Source: Durusdinium trenchii (Eukaryota > Sar > Dinophyceae > Suessiales > Symbiodiniaceae). Taken from it: a stretch of DNA of 64,000 bases. How positions within the stretch are numbered: the stretch's first letter is position 1; every line of letters begins with the position of its first letter. The position numbers were made by a program, and so were the translations under genes. Below the pieces are notes generated by a model. That model was not told the DNA's origin. It worked only from the letters and a program-made list of their open reading frames with translations, and made no database searches. Below, piece after piece: positions 9,142 through 18,150 of the stretch. The stretch is from the NCBI GenBank assembly GCA_963970005.1, contig CAXAMN010026695.1:330363-394362 (forward strand), given 5' to 3'.

Positions 9142-11404
9142 CGCTCAGAGCGAGGCTCCCAGTGAAGCCACACTTGAAGTTTTTGGAACTTTCAATTCAC
9201 CACCTCTGTTTTTGTCTAGCGTAGCAGCTTCATCTCATGATTTTCCTTCGCATGTCTCACGGGGTGAGGACCCAAGGACCTCAAGAGTAGAAGAACAATG
9301 GGGCGAGGACCCAAGGACCTCAAGAACGCAACAACGGGGCGAGGACCCAAGGACCTCAAGAGTTGATCAACAACCGGGAGAGGACCCAAGGACCTCAAGA
9401 GACATAGGCTGTCCACCGTTGACCCTTGAGGGTTACCCATTTCTAGCCGCCCAGCCGGCTCCCGTGGCATTGCCACCACCTGTGCCCTGGCGCCGAGCCA
9501 TGGCATTTGAGGGGATCGCGAACGACGATGAGAACGGCAGGCCAGCTCGGCCGATGAACGAGCATCCCATGGTGAGGATGCGCCATTCTTCAGGTGCCGC
9601 AAGCACTTCTGCCTTGGCTGGTGGCTACCGGACCGAGACCTACTACCGGGTCCAGATGGTCTATGCCTCGCGAACAGCACGACCGCCTTCCTTGCTGCGG
9701 TCGGTTCCTGAGGAAGATGCTGATGGAAAGCCACTTGATCATTTGTTTCGTGCACCCCCAATCACCAACATGATGCAGTACACGGACGAGCCATGCCTGG
9801 CCATAGTGGACACTGGCTGTCAGCGACAAGTGGCTGGCCGCCGATGGCATGAGCTCCATCTCAACCACGTGCAGCTCCCCAGACTGTTTTTCGTGGAAAA
9901 CTGTGCTTTTCGCTTCGGTCCGAGCAAGAGTTCGAGGTCAAGAGAAAGGTATGCATATCCAGCAGGTCTTGGAGGTCATTTTTGTGTGATGTTTTTCTCA
10001 TGTGTTGAAGAAGATGCACCCGCTTTGATGTCACGCCACACCATGACCACACTCGATGCCATCCCGGACATTTCAACGGGCAAGATGATTTTTAGGGCTT
10101 TGGGCACCACTTCACAGCTGTATCTTTCTACCTGCGGTCACCTAGCAGTTCGCCTAGATGAATGGCCTGAAGAACTTCCAAGTTGGCCATGTCAGATGCC
10201 CTTGGACAAGAACGAGTTGCCTGATGTTTGGGCTCCGACTGCCACTCCGGTTCAAGCTCGACCACTTCCGAGTGCAAGACACCCTGCTGTGACACCACCC
10301 GGAGATGCCCGCTCCTCCTTCATGGCTGAGGCGCTGGCGTCAGCTGCTGGTCCACCTGTGGAACCTGGTGGTGACTGTGAGCAAGTCGGTGCTCCACTAC
10401 GCCGCTTCGAGCTTGAAGCCACATCTGCGCGACGACATCATCAAGCAAACATGGCTCCCTGCACGGCGGCGACCATGCAGACCTCGATGGCAGCAATGGC
10501 AGCTCAGGCCAACATGCAGACCCTGACCTACCCGAGGGATCCATCGGAGTGCGAGCACCCCTCCGGCCTTCGAGCCTACGGGGCGGGAGGCCAGAGCGTT
10601 CGCATCTGCGACCAGTGCGGTTTCAGGGCGGTGATCCACAAGGGTCAGATGATCCGAGTGCAGCCCAAAGCAAGTCCTCATGCTCGAACCCCTCTACAAT
10701 TGCCGGAGCACATCTCACAACACAGCAAAAGCAAAGCCGCCGGCAAAGCATCGAGCAAAGCCGCAGGCAAGAGCGCTCCCCCGGCAAAGTCAACTGGTTC
10801 CTCAGGACAGCAACGTTCTGGCTCGGGACCTTTCTTGCCTTTCTCTCAGGGCTACTTCTCGGGACCACCTCAGTATCCGAACTTGGCCAACATGACGCCT
10901 TCGCAGAGCTGGACTCATCAGCAGATCCTGCAACAGCAAGTCGAGGACCAGGTGCAACGTCGACTTCAAGAGATTGGTCCACGAGTGGAGGCGCAAGTTC
11001 AGCAACGCTTGGAGCAGATGGCTAAGGCGAAGGCGACAGCTCCTATGCCTTCGACTTTGACGGCGCCAGTACCGGAGATTCCTTTGGACAACGGTTCAGT
11101 AGCGAGCTGGGATCAGGTTGGCTCGCAATGGAACCAGGACTGGAACAACCCTTCGAACTGGGACCAGCCCTACGACTGGACAGAGGAGATCGAGGAGCAG
11201 CACGAGGACTTCGAGAACGACCTGGAGAACAGATGTCCCTGGACGGTTCGGCTCTTTGAATCCACAGCTGTCTGGGTCGGCCGACCGACCTTTGACCTTC
11301 GAGGACCGCGGTTTCCAGTTGCTCAAACCTGGACGCCGCAAGAGACTACTTCACACCGTTCGCCAGCTTCGTCAACCATGGCTCACAGAGTTGCAGATCT
11401 GTGA
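9038..11404 (+). CDS. Copia linker and aspartic protease region
   Basis: The frame-2 segment starts with a Ser/Ala-rich linker. It contains four tandem copies of a 'GEDPRTSR' peptide at about 9262-9402, a local in-frame repeat. The retropepsin active site follows near 9800: LAIVDTGCQRQVAG, with the DTG triad of aspartic proteases that cut the polyprotein. Another cysteine pair (CDQCGF near 10,608) and a Lys/Ala-rich low-complexity region follow. The last 100 residues read as nonsense, because from about 11,250 the conserved reading is in the next frame. The presumed start at 9038 is only the limit of the open frame. Confidence 0.8.
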   Translation: MRELPSPAGSFRTARATESEFASCAPSRAPSEFHDAQSEAPSEATLEVFGTFNSPPLFLSSVAASSHDFPSHVSRGEDPRTSRVEEQWGEDPRTSRTQQRGEDPRTSRVDQQPGEDPRTSRDIGCPPLTLEGYPFLAAQPAPVALPPPVPWRRAMAFEGIANDDENGRPARPMNEHPMVRMRHSSGAASTSALAGGYRTETYYRVQMVYASRTARPPSLLRSVPEEDADGKPLDHLFRAPPITNMMQYTDEPCLAIVDTGCQRQVAGRRWHELHLNHVQLPRLFFVENCAFRFGPSKSSRSRERYAYPAGLGGHFCVMFFSCVEEDAPALMSRHTMTTLDAIPDISTGKMIFRALGTTSQLYLSTCGHLAVRLDEWPEELPSWPCQMPLDKNELPDVWAPTATPVQARPLPSARHPAVTPPGDARSSFMAEALASAAGPPVEPGGDCEQVGAPLRRFELEATSARRHHQANMAPCTAATMQTSMAAMAAQANMQTLTYPRDPSECEHPSGLRAYGAGGQSVRICDQCGFRAVIHKGQMIRVQPKASPHARTPLQLPEHISQHSKSKAAGKASSKAAGKSAPPAKSTGSSGQQRSGSGPFLPFSQGYFSGPPQYPNLANMTPSQSWTHQQILQQQVEDQVQRRLQEIGPRVEAQVQQRLEQMAKAKATAPMPSTLTAPVPEIPLDNGSVASWDQVGSQWNQDWNNPSNWDQPYDWTEEIEEQHEDFENDLENRCPWTVRLFESTAVWVGRPTFDLRGPRFPVAQTWTPQETTSHRSPASSTMAHRVADL

Positions 11405-13007
11405 CAATGTCATTCAGGCCGCACGGAAGCTCCGTCAAACCTCTGAGGTTGACCTCATTGAGATCTATGGCGGCCACTGCAACATCACTGAGGAGGCTCT
11501 GTCACGAGGACTTCGATGCTTGCAGCCAGTGGACAAGATTCATGGAATCAGTCTCAACAGCAAAGCCGACTTTGCCTGGCTACAACGTCTTCTCCATCGA
11601 TGGCGACCTCTGCTGACAGTTCTGGAGCCCGAATGTCGACTCTGGTCACCTCTGACTGGACTCAACTACTACTGGCGACCGGAAGAACTTGAACAACTTC
11701 GAGAAGAAGCGCAAGTCACCGTTGAAGGTGTTGCCAACATGATCCGCGACATCATCGCAGCGGATCGCTTCTTCCTTTTGGAGAACCCCCACAACGGGCA
11801 GTTTTGGAACCAACCTGCAATGCTCAAGCTCTTCAATGACTTTGAGCTCTACTATGACTACGGCAACATGTGCGCCTACGGTCTTCGTGGACGCAACGGT
11901 GGCCTGATTTGCAAACCCACTGGATGGTTGAGCAACAATCCAGCCTTGCTTGCGAGTGTCACTCACAAGGGCAACGGGCTTCATGAGCACGAAGAATGCA
12001 TGGGAGGAAATGCCAAGCTAGCTGCTGTCTACACCAAGCAACTTGCTAAGTCCCTGGTGGATGCCTTCACCTCTGAAATGCAAGACCTTGGGGACGAGCG
12101 CTTCATTTTGGCTACTTCAACGAGTTCCTCCGCTACCAGCTTTCCTACTTCATCTAGCTCAAGAAGGCCCATGACACCTTCGAGGGCACCTTTGACCCCC
12201 ATGCCAGGTACTCCAATGCCTGGAACTCCAGCATGGCCGGCTCCTTCTACACCTGGACCTGGCCCTATGCTTGAAGACGACCACGTCAGCTTGCAGAAGG
12301 ACCCTGACAGCTGGCGACCTTTGTTGAAAGAGGCGGCAGAACGCCTTGAGGGAAAGGTGGCAGTTGCAGCGGAGATCAAACCCTCCGCCTTCCTGGAACA
12401 GGTGAAAGCTTTGGTTCCCTGGCATATCTCCTTCGCCCAGATCTACCGGACACCAAAGACACGTCGACTTCCGACTCAAAGGATGCTGAATGTGCCCGAG
12501 ATCACTCATCGAGGCGCAGCACTCCTCTACCACGACAACACCATCGAGGTTGAGAGTCAGGCCTTGGAGGACCTCACCAATCCGAACTCCAGGTTCGAGC
12601 GAAGTGTACGCGTCGCCATCTTCATCTATGGCAAGCCCATGGCAGTGGAGACCTCAGCGCAGAGGCGAACTTTGTCCAAGCTGACTTCACCGCCAACTCC
12701 GGTGGCAGTCGAACCAGAGCAAACTATGAAACCTTGGGAACCAGGAGCTGCCGACATCTCCTTCCCTGGTTTGTCTGAAGATCAGGTTCCACGATGGATG
12801 CAAAACGCGCTGGAGCGCATTCACTCCAACCTGGGGCATCCATCATCGGCAACACTCATTCGTATGTTGTCACAAGCTCAAGCGAGCCCAGCTGCCTTGA
12901 TCGGTGCACGTGCTTTGCGTTGTGCCGTTTGTGAACCAGCAAACCACCTCGAGAACCTCGACCTTCAAAGACACCACCACCTACCAGACGGTTCAATGAA
13001 CGTGTGA
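11118..13007 (+). CDS. Copia segment with C5-methyltransferase-like domain and integrase zinc finger
   Basis: Frame 3 carries two domains. At 11448-12068 (residues 111-317 of this frame) is a cytosine-C5-methyltransferase-like fold. A motif-I-like SAM segment, DLIEIYGGHCNITEEALSRG, is followed by a motif-IV-like LEPECRLWSPLT with a Pro-x-Cys centre (Cys at residue 173), a motif-VI-like FFLLENP, and a C-terminal KPTGWLSN...HEHEECMGG segment. A Pro/Thr-rich linker and then the integrase HHCC zinc finger (LGHPSS ... RCAVC, about 12,830-12,940) follow. Retroelement-borne C5-methyltransferases have been reported in dinoflagellates. The Gly pattern of motif I is weak, so activity is uncertain. The frame ends by TGA at 13,005-13,007, just where the integrase core begins in frame 2. 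Confidence 0.75.
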   Translation: MARNGTRTGTTLRTGTSPTTGQRRSRSSTRTSRTTWRTDVPGRFGSLNPQLSGSADRPLTFEDRGFQLLKPGRRKRLLHTVRQLRQPWLTELQICDNVIQAARKLRQTSEVDLIEIYGGHCNITEEALSRGLRCLQPVDKIHGISLNSKADFAWLQRLLHRWRPLLTVLEPECRLWSPLTGLNYYWRPEELEQLREEAQVTVEGVANMIRDIIAADRFFLLENPHNGQFWNQPAMLKLFNDFELYYDYGNMCAYGLRGRNGGLICKPTGWLSNNPALLASVTHKGNGLHEHEECMGGNAKLAAVYTKQLAKSLVDAFTSEMQDLGDERFILATSTSSSATSFPTSSSSRRPMTPSRAPLTPMPGTPMPGTPAWPAPSTPGPGPMLEDDHVSLQKDPDSWRPLLKEAAERLEGKVAVAAEIKPSAFLEQVKALVPWHISFAQIYRTPKTRRLPTQRMLNVPEITHRGAALLYHDNTIEVESQALEDLTNPNSRFERSVRVAIFIYGKPMAVETSAQRRTLSKLTSPPTPVAVEPEQTMKPWEPGAADISFPGLSEDQVPRWMQNALERIHSNLGHPSSATLIRMLSQAQASPAALIGARALRCAVCEPANHLENLDLQRHHHLPDGSMNV

Positions 13008-13867
13008 CGCTGGACCTGCTCTACACCAAGGACTCCTCAGGTGAGACCTTTGCCTTCCTGAATCAAGTTGACGATGCCACAACTCTTCAGGTACTCACCT
13101 TGGTCAATGACCGCAACTCCAGCACCATCACCTCAGCGCTTGTGAAAGGATGGTTCCAGCACTATGGTCTACCAGAGACTCTTTTGGTGGACGCTGAAGG
13201 TGCTATGAAGAGCTTCGCCTTTGACGAGCTCATGGCCCAGAGCAACATCATGGTTCGCTTTGTCCCTCCGGACGCTCACTGGCAGATGGGCAAGTGCGAG
13301 CGACATGGAGATGCAGCAAGAGCCATCCTGAACAAGCTGGTCGACCAACATGGTCTACTTGGCGCCGAGGACATGCAGACCGGCGCGGTGATGGCTTGCT
13401 TCGCCAAGAACACCCTCGCGAGGCGAGCTGGCAGTTCACCTGCTCAATGGGCACTTGGCCAAAATCCTCGACTACCTGCAGCAGTGCTCTCTGAGGGCGA
13501 CAACCCCGAGGCAATGGAGCGACTCACGCTGTCCAACAAGCTGCAGCAGATCGAGAACCTTCGCTTCGACGCGATGCATGCCTTCCTGTCCTTCGAGAAT
13601 GAGAACGCTTTGAGGCAGAGCATGCTTCGTCGTTCACGACCATGGAGAGGCCCCTATATGAGATCGGCCAGAAGTCGTTTACTACCGCCTTCGCAATGCC
13701 TTGGACGGCGAAGGATCTCAACCTGGCTATCGTCAAGGGCTGATCTTGGCCAAGGACCCGGGCATCAATGGAAGTCTATGGCTTCGCAACGACAGAGGCC
13801 GACTGGTGCAAGTGAGCCGCGAACAAGTTCGATGCCTCCAAGGAGACGAGATTTGGCTCCCAGATGA
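13004..13867 (+). CDS. Copia integrase catalytic core
   Basis: Frame 2 holds the retroviral-type integrase core (rve). The three acidic residues are visible: Asp in TLDLLYTKD (near 13,010), Asp in LLVDAEGAMKSF (near 13,190) and Glu in MGKCERHGDA (near 13,300). This D,D-35-E triad joins element DNA to the target. The spacing from second Asp to Glu is close to 35 residues. The natural frame upstream of 13,004 is the same frame (RFNERV), so an indel between about 12,960 and 12,990 separates core from zinc finger. After about 13,660 the conserved reading moves to frame 3. Confidence 0.9.
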   Translation: MTLDLLYTKDSSGETFAFLNQVDDATTLQVLTLVNDRNSSTITSALVKGWFQHYGLPETLLVDAEGAMKSFAFDELMAQSNIMVRFVPPDAHWQMGKCERHGDAARAILNKLVDQHGLLGAEDMQTGAVMACFAKNTLARRAGSSPAQWALGQNPRLPAAVLSEGDNPEAMERLTLSNKLQQIENLRFDAMHAFLSFENENALRQSMLRRSRPWRGPYMRSARSRLLPPSQCLGRRRISTWLSSRADLGQGPGHQWKSMASQRQRPTGASEPRTSSMPPRRRDLAPR

Positions 13868-14144
13868 GAAGGATTTCAACCTTCTAAGGTCCGCTGAGCA
13901 GGACTTGGAAAAGAAACACGCCTCAGCTCACGACCTTCGTGATGCAGCACCACCTCCCGGACTCCTGAAGGTCCTCTCGAACCTGGCAGGCAACCTCTGG
14001 ATGCTCCCGGTGAGTCAGTTGACCCACCGCCTGAAATTGCTGAACCCGAAGTTCCTGCTGACGCGCCTCTGGACCCCGCAGGGAATCCTTTGGGCAGTGA
14101 GCCTACAGCTCCGCTACCACTTCTGCTGGCACCTTCATCACTGA
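13701..14144 (+). CDS. Copia integrase C-terminal region
   Basis: Frame 3 continues the integrase product. The conserved reading begins just before the ORF limit with VYYRLRNALDGEGS near 13,675, then a small beta-rich DNA-binding-like segment (GSLWLRNDRGRLVQVSREQV). This replaces the frame-2 tail. The switch from frame 2 lies near 13,672, where one base appears to be missing. After about 14,050 the frame becomes nonsense and the product resumes in frame 2. Confidence 0.7.
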   Translation: MDGEGSQPGYRQGLILAKDPGINGSLWLRNDRGRLVQVSREQVRCLQGDEIWLPDEKDFNLLRSAEQDLEKKHASAHDLRDAAPPPGLLKVLSNLAGNLWMLPVSQLTHRLKLLNPKFLLTRLWTPQGILWAVSLQLRYHFCWHLHH

Positions 14145-16960
14145 GGGCAACGCCGGCGACATCCCGGAGGGCTTCAGTGGCTTCTCAAGGTTCAGCGCCT
14201 GATAGCAAGAGGCTAAAAACTTCAGAAGCCTCGAGCTCAGCACCTATGCCTTCGCCCGCTGACTTTTCACGACAGGTGTCAGCAATGACGAGGCAGACTT
14301 CAACTGGACTGAGACCAGTCCCTGAAGATGCAGTTATGGCCGAAGCTGGTTCCATGCAGGGCATTCGAGATGAACTACCTGCAGTACCAGACTCCGATGA
14401 GGCCTTGAATGTTTCACTTGAGGCCGATGGCATGTGTGGCACCATCGATGCTCAGTCTCTCTGCACCTTTTGTGGCTGCCACGAGAAGGAGATCAACGAC
14501 GAGATGAACACCGGCAAGCCACAGTGCAGCAAGTGCATGAATACGGAATTCACCAACCACCCTTGTGAAGTGCAGCTCAACAACCTGGGTTTTGATGCCA
14601 GGACTTGCAGTTGGAGGCCTTCCGACCATGCCGCAGCTGACACACTTCACCTGCCAAGTCAACGTGAACTCGAACAAGTTTGGCAAGTTGAAGCATGGAA
14701 GACTGATGAGGTCCATCGCATTTCTGGCGATGACATTCCAAGCAGCACTACCAGCACGACTCTGAAGAGCATAGCTGCTTGGGAACCTCAGAAGAAGACC
14801 TGGACATGGCTGACTTTGGCTGGCTACGTCAATGACGAGATTGAGGACCAGAACTTCACCAAGAAGGTTGTCCTCTACCACACCAGCAAGCCAGGTCGTC
14901 GCCGACTTAGCCCACGAGCGCTTCGACGACAAAGAAAGCAATACCAGCACTACAACCCTGAAGCAATTTGGCTTCTTCGGCATGGCCGTGAAGATGCTCT
15001 CAAGACTGGTTGGGATGGTTCTCCCAAAGAACACCAGTCCCTTTTTGATGGCAAGCAGCATTTTGCTCTAGCTTGCAACGTGGCAGAATGGCATGAACAC
15101 TTGGCCGACACCAAGAATGACAGCAACAACCACATCACGACCTTTGAGGTGTACATGTCCACCACTGGAGGCCACCAAGTGTTTCCTGAGACCTCTGATG
15201 AACAAGATGCTGGTCTCAAGAGGACGCAGCGACAAGCCCTCAAGCGCGAGCTCCCTTGGCGCTCCATTGGCGCCGCAGACTGGGAAGCCTTTGTGGAGTC
15301 CATGCACAAAGAATGGAGTGAATGGAAGAAATGGGCTTCATGTGAGAAGTTCACTGGCGACACCAAGAGCATCGCCAAGCACCTCATCCTGCCTGCTCGA
15401 GTATGTTTTCGGTGGAAGCCGATTGATGGAGGTGCATCTTTCAAAGCAAAAGCCCGCATTGTGATCCAAGGATTCCGTGATCCTCACCTTCCACTTCTCT
15501 CACGAGATGCTCCTGTCCTGTCCCGCATTGGGCTCATGTGCATCCTTCAGTGGGCATGCTTGCACCAGGCGGACATCGTAAACGGAGATTGCAAGTCAGC
15601 CTTCCTGCAGGGCAAGCCCGACCACGAGAGGCCAGAGAAGATCTACATGCGTGTGCCCCAAGATGGAGTCTCTCGAGAAGCAGTGCCAGAATGGGCTCAA
15701 GAGCCTGATGCTTTGTACGTGCTCCACGCCCCAGTTTATGGCCAGGCAAACGCACCACGGCAATGGTTTTTGCATGTGCTCGATGTCATGGTCAACAAGT
15801 TGCACTGGGTACAACACTCCCTTGACCCTTGCATCTTCCTGAAGAAGGTCAACGGAGAGGTCAAAGCTGTCCTTGGCATCCATGTGGATGACATCTTGGC
15901 CGCTTCGCTCCAAGAGGGCATCCTCAATGAAGTTGAGAAGTCTTTCAGTTGGGGCAGTCCCTGGGAGGTCAATGATTTTGTTTTTGTTGGCCGGCGAATA
16001 GTTCGCCATGACAACGGCAACATCACCTTGAGCCAGAGCCACTACGCCACCGACGTGATCATCACCAAGGTGAAGCAAGACCACGAAGCCAAGATGGGCT
16101 CAGACCGAGATGCGATCTCGGAGTTCAGATCCGCCACCGGATCTTTGCAGTGGATGTCAGGAACCACCAGACCCGACATCGCGGCGGACACTTCCCTGCT
16201 GCAAAAAGGTCACAGCGACCTGACATATGGTGATCTTGCTGAAGCCAACTCCGTGCTCAAGTACGTCAAGGCGACGGCGAACACGGCGGTAACGATCAAG
16301 CCGATCGACATGGAGCAGCTGGTGCTCATCGCTTTCGGCGATTCAGCGTTCGCCAACGCACCTGGAGGAAAGAGTCAGGGAGGCTACGTCGTGCTAGCAA
16401 GCACACCTGAGGCCCTGACCCAGCAGACTGATGCCAGTTTGCTCGACTGGAAATCATACCGGCATCAGAGAGTCCTTCGGTCGACCCTGGCCGCAGAGGC
16501 TGCTTCTTTGGACAAGTCCGAGGACTACGCCAACTTCGTGGGTTGCATGCTCGGCGAGATGGCCAATGGCACCTACATCGCCTCCCACTCAGCGAAGTCA
16601 CCTTTCGCCATCTGGCCGGTGACAGATGCAAGATCGCTCTACGATGCGATCCACAGACTGGCAACCTCCTTCTCCGAAAAGCGAGTGGAGATAGATGTGG
16701 CTGCTTTGCGACAGACATGCCGCAGCTTGCGATGGGTTCCTACGGAAGCCACGCTAGCAGACGCGCTAACAAAGCGCAACAGACAGCTGAGAGATCAGCT
16801 GAGGACCTGGATGGAAGATCCACGGGTCAGCTTGATAGAAGCCCGAGACCCCGGTGACGAAGACACCACAGCATGGAGGTCAAAGGCAAAAGAAAACAAT
16901 ACCAGTGAGATTTTCATGTTCAGTCATGCCACTTCATGCCATGATCCTGTTGCCATTTAA
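14090..16960 (+). CDS. Copia reverse transcriptase and RNase H
   Basis: Frame 2 remains open for 956 codons. The first about 330 residues are linker; they include a Cys cluster (CTFCGCHEKE ... CSKCMN). The copia-type reverse transcriptase (RVT_2) runs from about 15,280 to 16,110: SFKAKARIVIQGF, the first catalytic Asp in NGDCKSAFLQGKP, a VYGQANAPRQW segment, and the second pair in GIHVDDILA (HVDD in place of YVDD). RNase H begins near 16,320 with LIAFGDSAFAN, then LAAEAASLD and VTDARSLYDAI as acidic residues, ending near 16,800 in LADALTKRNRQLRDQL. These enzymes copy element RNA into DNA and remove the template. The last about 40 codons extend into the 3' LTR. Confidence 0.93.
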   Translation: MGSEPTAPLPLLLAPSSLRATPATSRRASVASQGSAPDSKRLKTSEASSSAPMPSPADFSRQVSAMTRQTSTGLRPVPEDAVMAEAGSMQGIRDELPAVPDSDEALNVSLEADGMCGTIDAQSLCTFCGCHEKEINDEMNTGKPQCSKCMNTEFTNHPCEVQLNNLGFDARTCSWRPSDHAAADTLHLPSQRELEQVWQVEAWKTDEVHRISGDDIPSSTTSTTLKSIAAWEPQKKTWTWLTLAGYVNDEIEDQNFTKKVVLYHTSKPGRRRLSPRALRRQRKQYQHYNPEAIWLLRHGREDALKTGWDGSPKEHQSLFDGKQHFALACNVAEWHEHLADTKNDSNNHITTFEVYMSTTGGHQVFPETSDEQDAGLKRTQRQALKRELPWRSIGAADWEAFVESMHKEWSEWKKWASCEKFTGDTKSIAKHLILPARVCFRWKPIDGGASFKAKARIVIQGFRDPHLPLLSRDAPVLSRIGLMCILQWACLHQADIVNGDCKSAFLQGKPDHERPEKIYMRVPQDGVSREAVPEWAQEPDALYVLHAPVYGQANAPRQWFLHVLDVMVNKLHWVQHSLDPCIFLKKVNGEVKAVLGIHVDDILAASLQEGILNEVEKSFSWGSPWEVNDFVFVGRRIVRHDNGNITLSQSHYATDVIITKVKQDHEAKMGSDRDAISEFRSATGSLQWMSGTTRPDIAADTSLLQKGHSDLTYGDLAEANSVLKYVKATANTAVTIKPIDMEQLVLIAFGDSAFANAPGGKSQGGYVVLASTPEALTQQTDASLLDWKSYRHQRVLRSTLAAEAASLDKSEDYANFVGCMLGEMANGTYIASHSAKSPFAIWPVTDARSLYDAIHRLATSFSEKRVEIDVAALRQTCRSLRWVPTEATLADALTKRNRQLRDQLRTWMEDPRVSLIEARDPGDEDTTAWRSKAKENNTSEIFMFSHATSCHDPVAI
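16870..16899 (+). promoter_or_regulatory. Possible polypurine tract (plus-strand primer)
   Basis: Just upstream of the 3' LTR the sequence is purine-rich (GCATGGAGGTCAAAGGCAAA, then AGAAAA). It ends six bases before the LTR rather than abutting it, so it is a weak match to a standard polypurine tract. Confidence 0.4.
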
Positions 16961-17080
16961 CCTCCAGTGGACTAAAGGGTGGGCACATGTCGACATCGAC
17001 GCCTTGGAGAAAAGCAGCTGATCGTGTGTGCAGCGCCGTAGGATCCAGGGCCAGGCTCCGTCGAGGGCCTGTGAATTGCA
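16906..17080 (+). repeat. 3' long terminal repeat
   Basis: Identical to the 5' LTR except for one C-to-G difference near 16,970. It begins TGAGATTTTC, ends GTGAATTGCA, and is followed directly by the duplicated target CAAGA. Confidence 0.96.
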
Positions 17081-17085
17081 CAAGA

Positions 17086-17486
17086 AACCTTGACAATGAC
17101 ATGCTCCTGCCGGGCTCCAGTGCTACGAAAAGCACAGCTCCAGCACAGCAGGCCCAATATTGTTCTCTTCTACCTAGGCACCTCATGGTTGTTGAGTGCT
17201 TCAGACCCTGTGAGGCAAGGTTTGGATGGAGGGATACATTGTGTGCAATCCAGACAGAACGCCCTGTTTGTCTTTGAATTTGAATTGTTTGGGTATCCAG
17301 GTCCCGATCTCCAGCTCCCAAAGATGAGAGGCCAGGAGAAAAGTGAAAGCAAATTTCAGCTGAACCCTCTGGCATTGCGCGCCTGCACACAGGCCTGCAG
17401 CCAAGAAAGCCCAAATCCGGTGCGCTGAGAGAAATTTGACTCAGCCATGCCAGCCACCTTCTTCGAGTTCAAGAGCGCCCAATGCA
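17086..17486. other. Right flank of the copia insertion, no gene recognised
   Basis: Single-copy-looking sequence with short open frames on both strands. Nothing here resembles a known family. Confidence 0.4.
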
Positions 17487-17618
17487 ATGCCCAAAGTGGC
17501 TGCAAAGAGAGCAGCCAAAGCAGCTGCCAAGGTCGAAGCAACTTCCAAGAAGGCAGCGGCAAAGAGAACAAATAGAAGGACTAATCAAATTGCCAAAGCA
17601 AATCCATCAAAATCCTAA
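17487..17618 (+). CDS. Short Lys/Ala-rich ORF, histone-H1-tail-like
   Basis: The ATG at 17,487 opens 43 codons rich in Lys, Ala and Arg (MPKVAAKRAAKAAAKVEATS, then a basic tail) and ends in TAA. The composition resembles the C-terminal tail of histone H1 or of dinoflagellate basic nuclear proteins, but no folded domain is present. The reading may extend upstream through Ser/Pro-rich sequence to about 17,436. It sits between the copia element and an AT island. It could be a terminal exon, a low-complexity accident or a remnant. Confidence 0.3.
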   Translation: MPKVAAKRAAKAAAKVEATSKKAAAKRTNRRTNQIAKANPSKS

Positions 17619-17619
17619 A

Positions 17620-18150
17620 AAATATTTATATTAATATTAATTACATTGAAATAAATATAGATATTTAAAGGAATATAAATTATTTTATAATTCTATAAAA
17701 TATTGCATTTAAAGATATTATATTATTATATAAATATATATATAATTAGATATATATTTAAATTTGATATTAATAATAACAAAAATATTATATATGTTTA
17801 AAAATATATATAATTAGTTATATTTTTAAATTATTATATAATTTTATATGTTTAAATATTATTTTTAAATTAAATGGTATTGTAATCGTTTATTAGGGTT
17901 TGTTTTTTATTGGATTTTTTTATGATTGGTATGATTTTTCGGATATTTTTGTTTATAGTTATATTATTTATTAAAATGGTAGGTTTGGGAAATTCGGTCT
18001 TAATTATGGGGGGTTTTGAATTTATATATTTTTTTTCGCAAGGATTCGAGGTTGACGTGAGGTTTATTAATGTATTTTTATGAATTGATAGACGTATAAT
18101 ACCTACACTAATTGAGGAAAAAATTTGCACAAAGATAAATGAAATTTGAG
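17620..18150. other. AT island with strand-biased loss of C outside CpG
   Basis: 17,620-17,880 is about nine tenths A+T. In 17,881-18,060 I count 8 C against 41 G on the plus strand, and 6 of the 8 C lie in CpG. The C deficit fades after about 18,120 as the sequence enters the LINE fragment. The composition looks like C-to-T change on this strand with CpG spared. No complete gene is present. Confidence 0.75.

Larger units (their letters stand above)
6977..17085 (+). mobile_element. Complete Ty1/copia-type LTR retrotransposon with target-site duplication
   Basis: Direct 175-bp LTRs at 6982-7156 and 16906-17080 begin TG and end CA, and they differ at one position (C in the left, G in the right, inside CAGTG[C/G]ACTAAAG). 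The element is flanked by CAAGA at 6977-6981 and 17081-17085, a 5-bp target-site duplication. Internally the order is gag, zinc knuckle, protease, methyltransferase-like domain, integrase, reverse transcriptase, RNase H. Integrase before reverse transcriptase defines the copia (Pseudoviridae) order. The near-identical LTRs indicate a recent insertion, yet the coding part uses frames 2, 1, 2, 3, 2, 3, 2 in succession, so the copy as assembled cannot make one polyprotein. Confidence 0.96.

Noticed and set aside
10320..11025. Alternative-frame ORFs inside the copia element on both strands
   Set aside because: They overlap domains with recognisable motifs in other frames and have no features of their own.
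17620..17880. Organelle DNA insertion suggested by extreme A+T
   Set aside because: No cox, cob or plastid gene similarity is visible, and the composition grades into a nuclear LINE.
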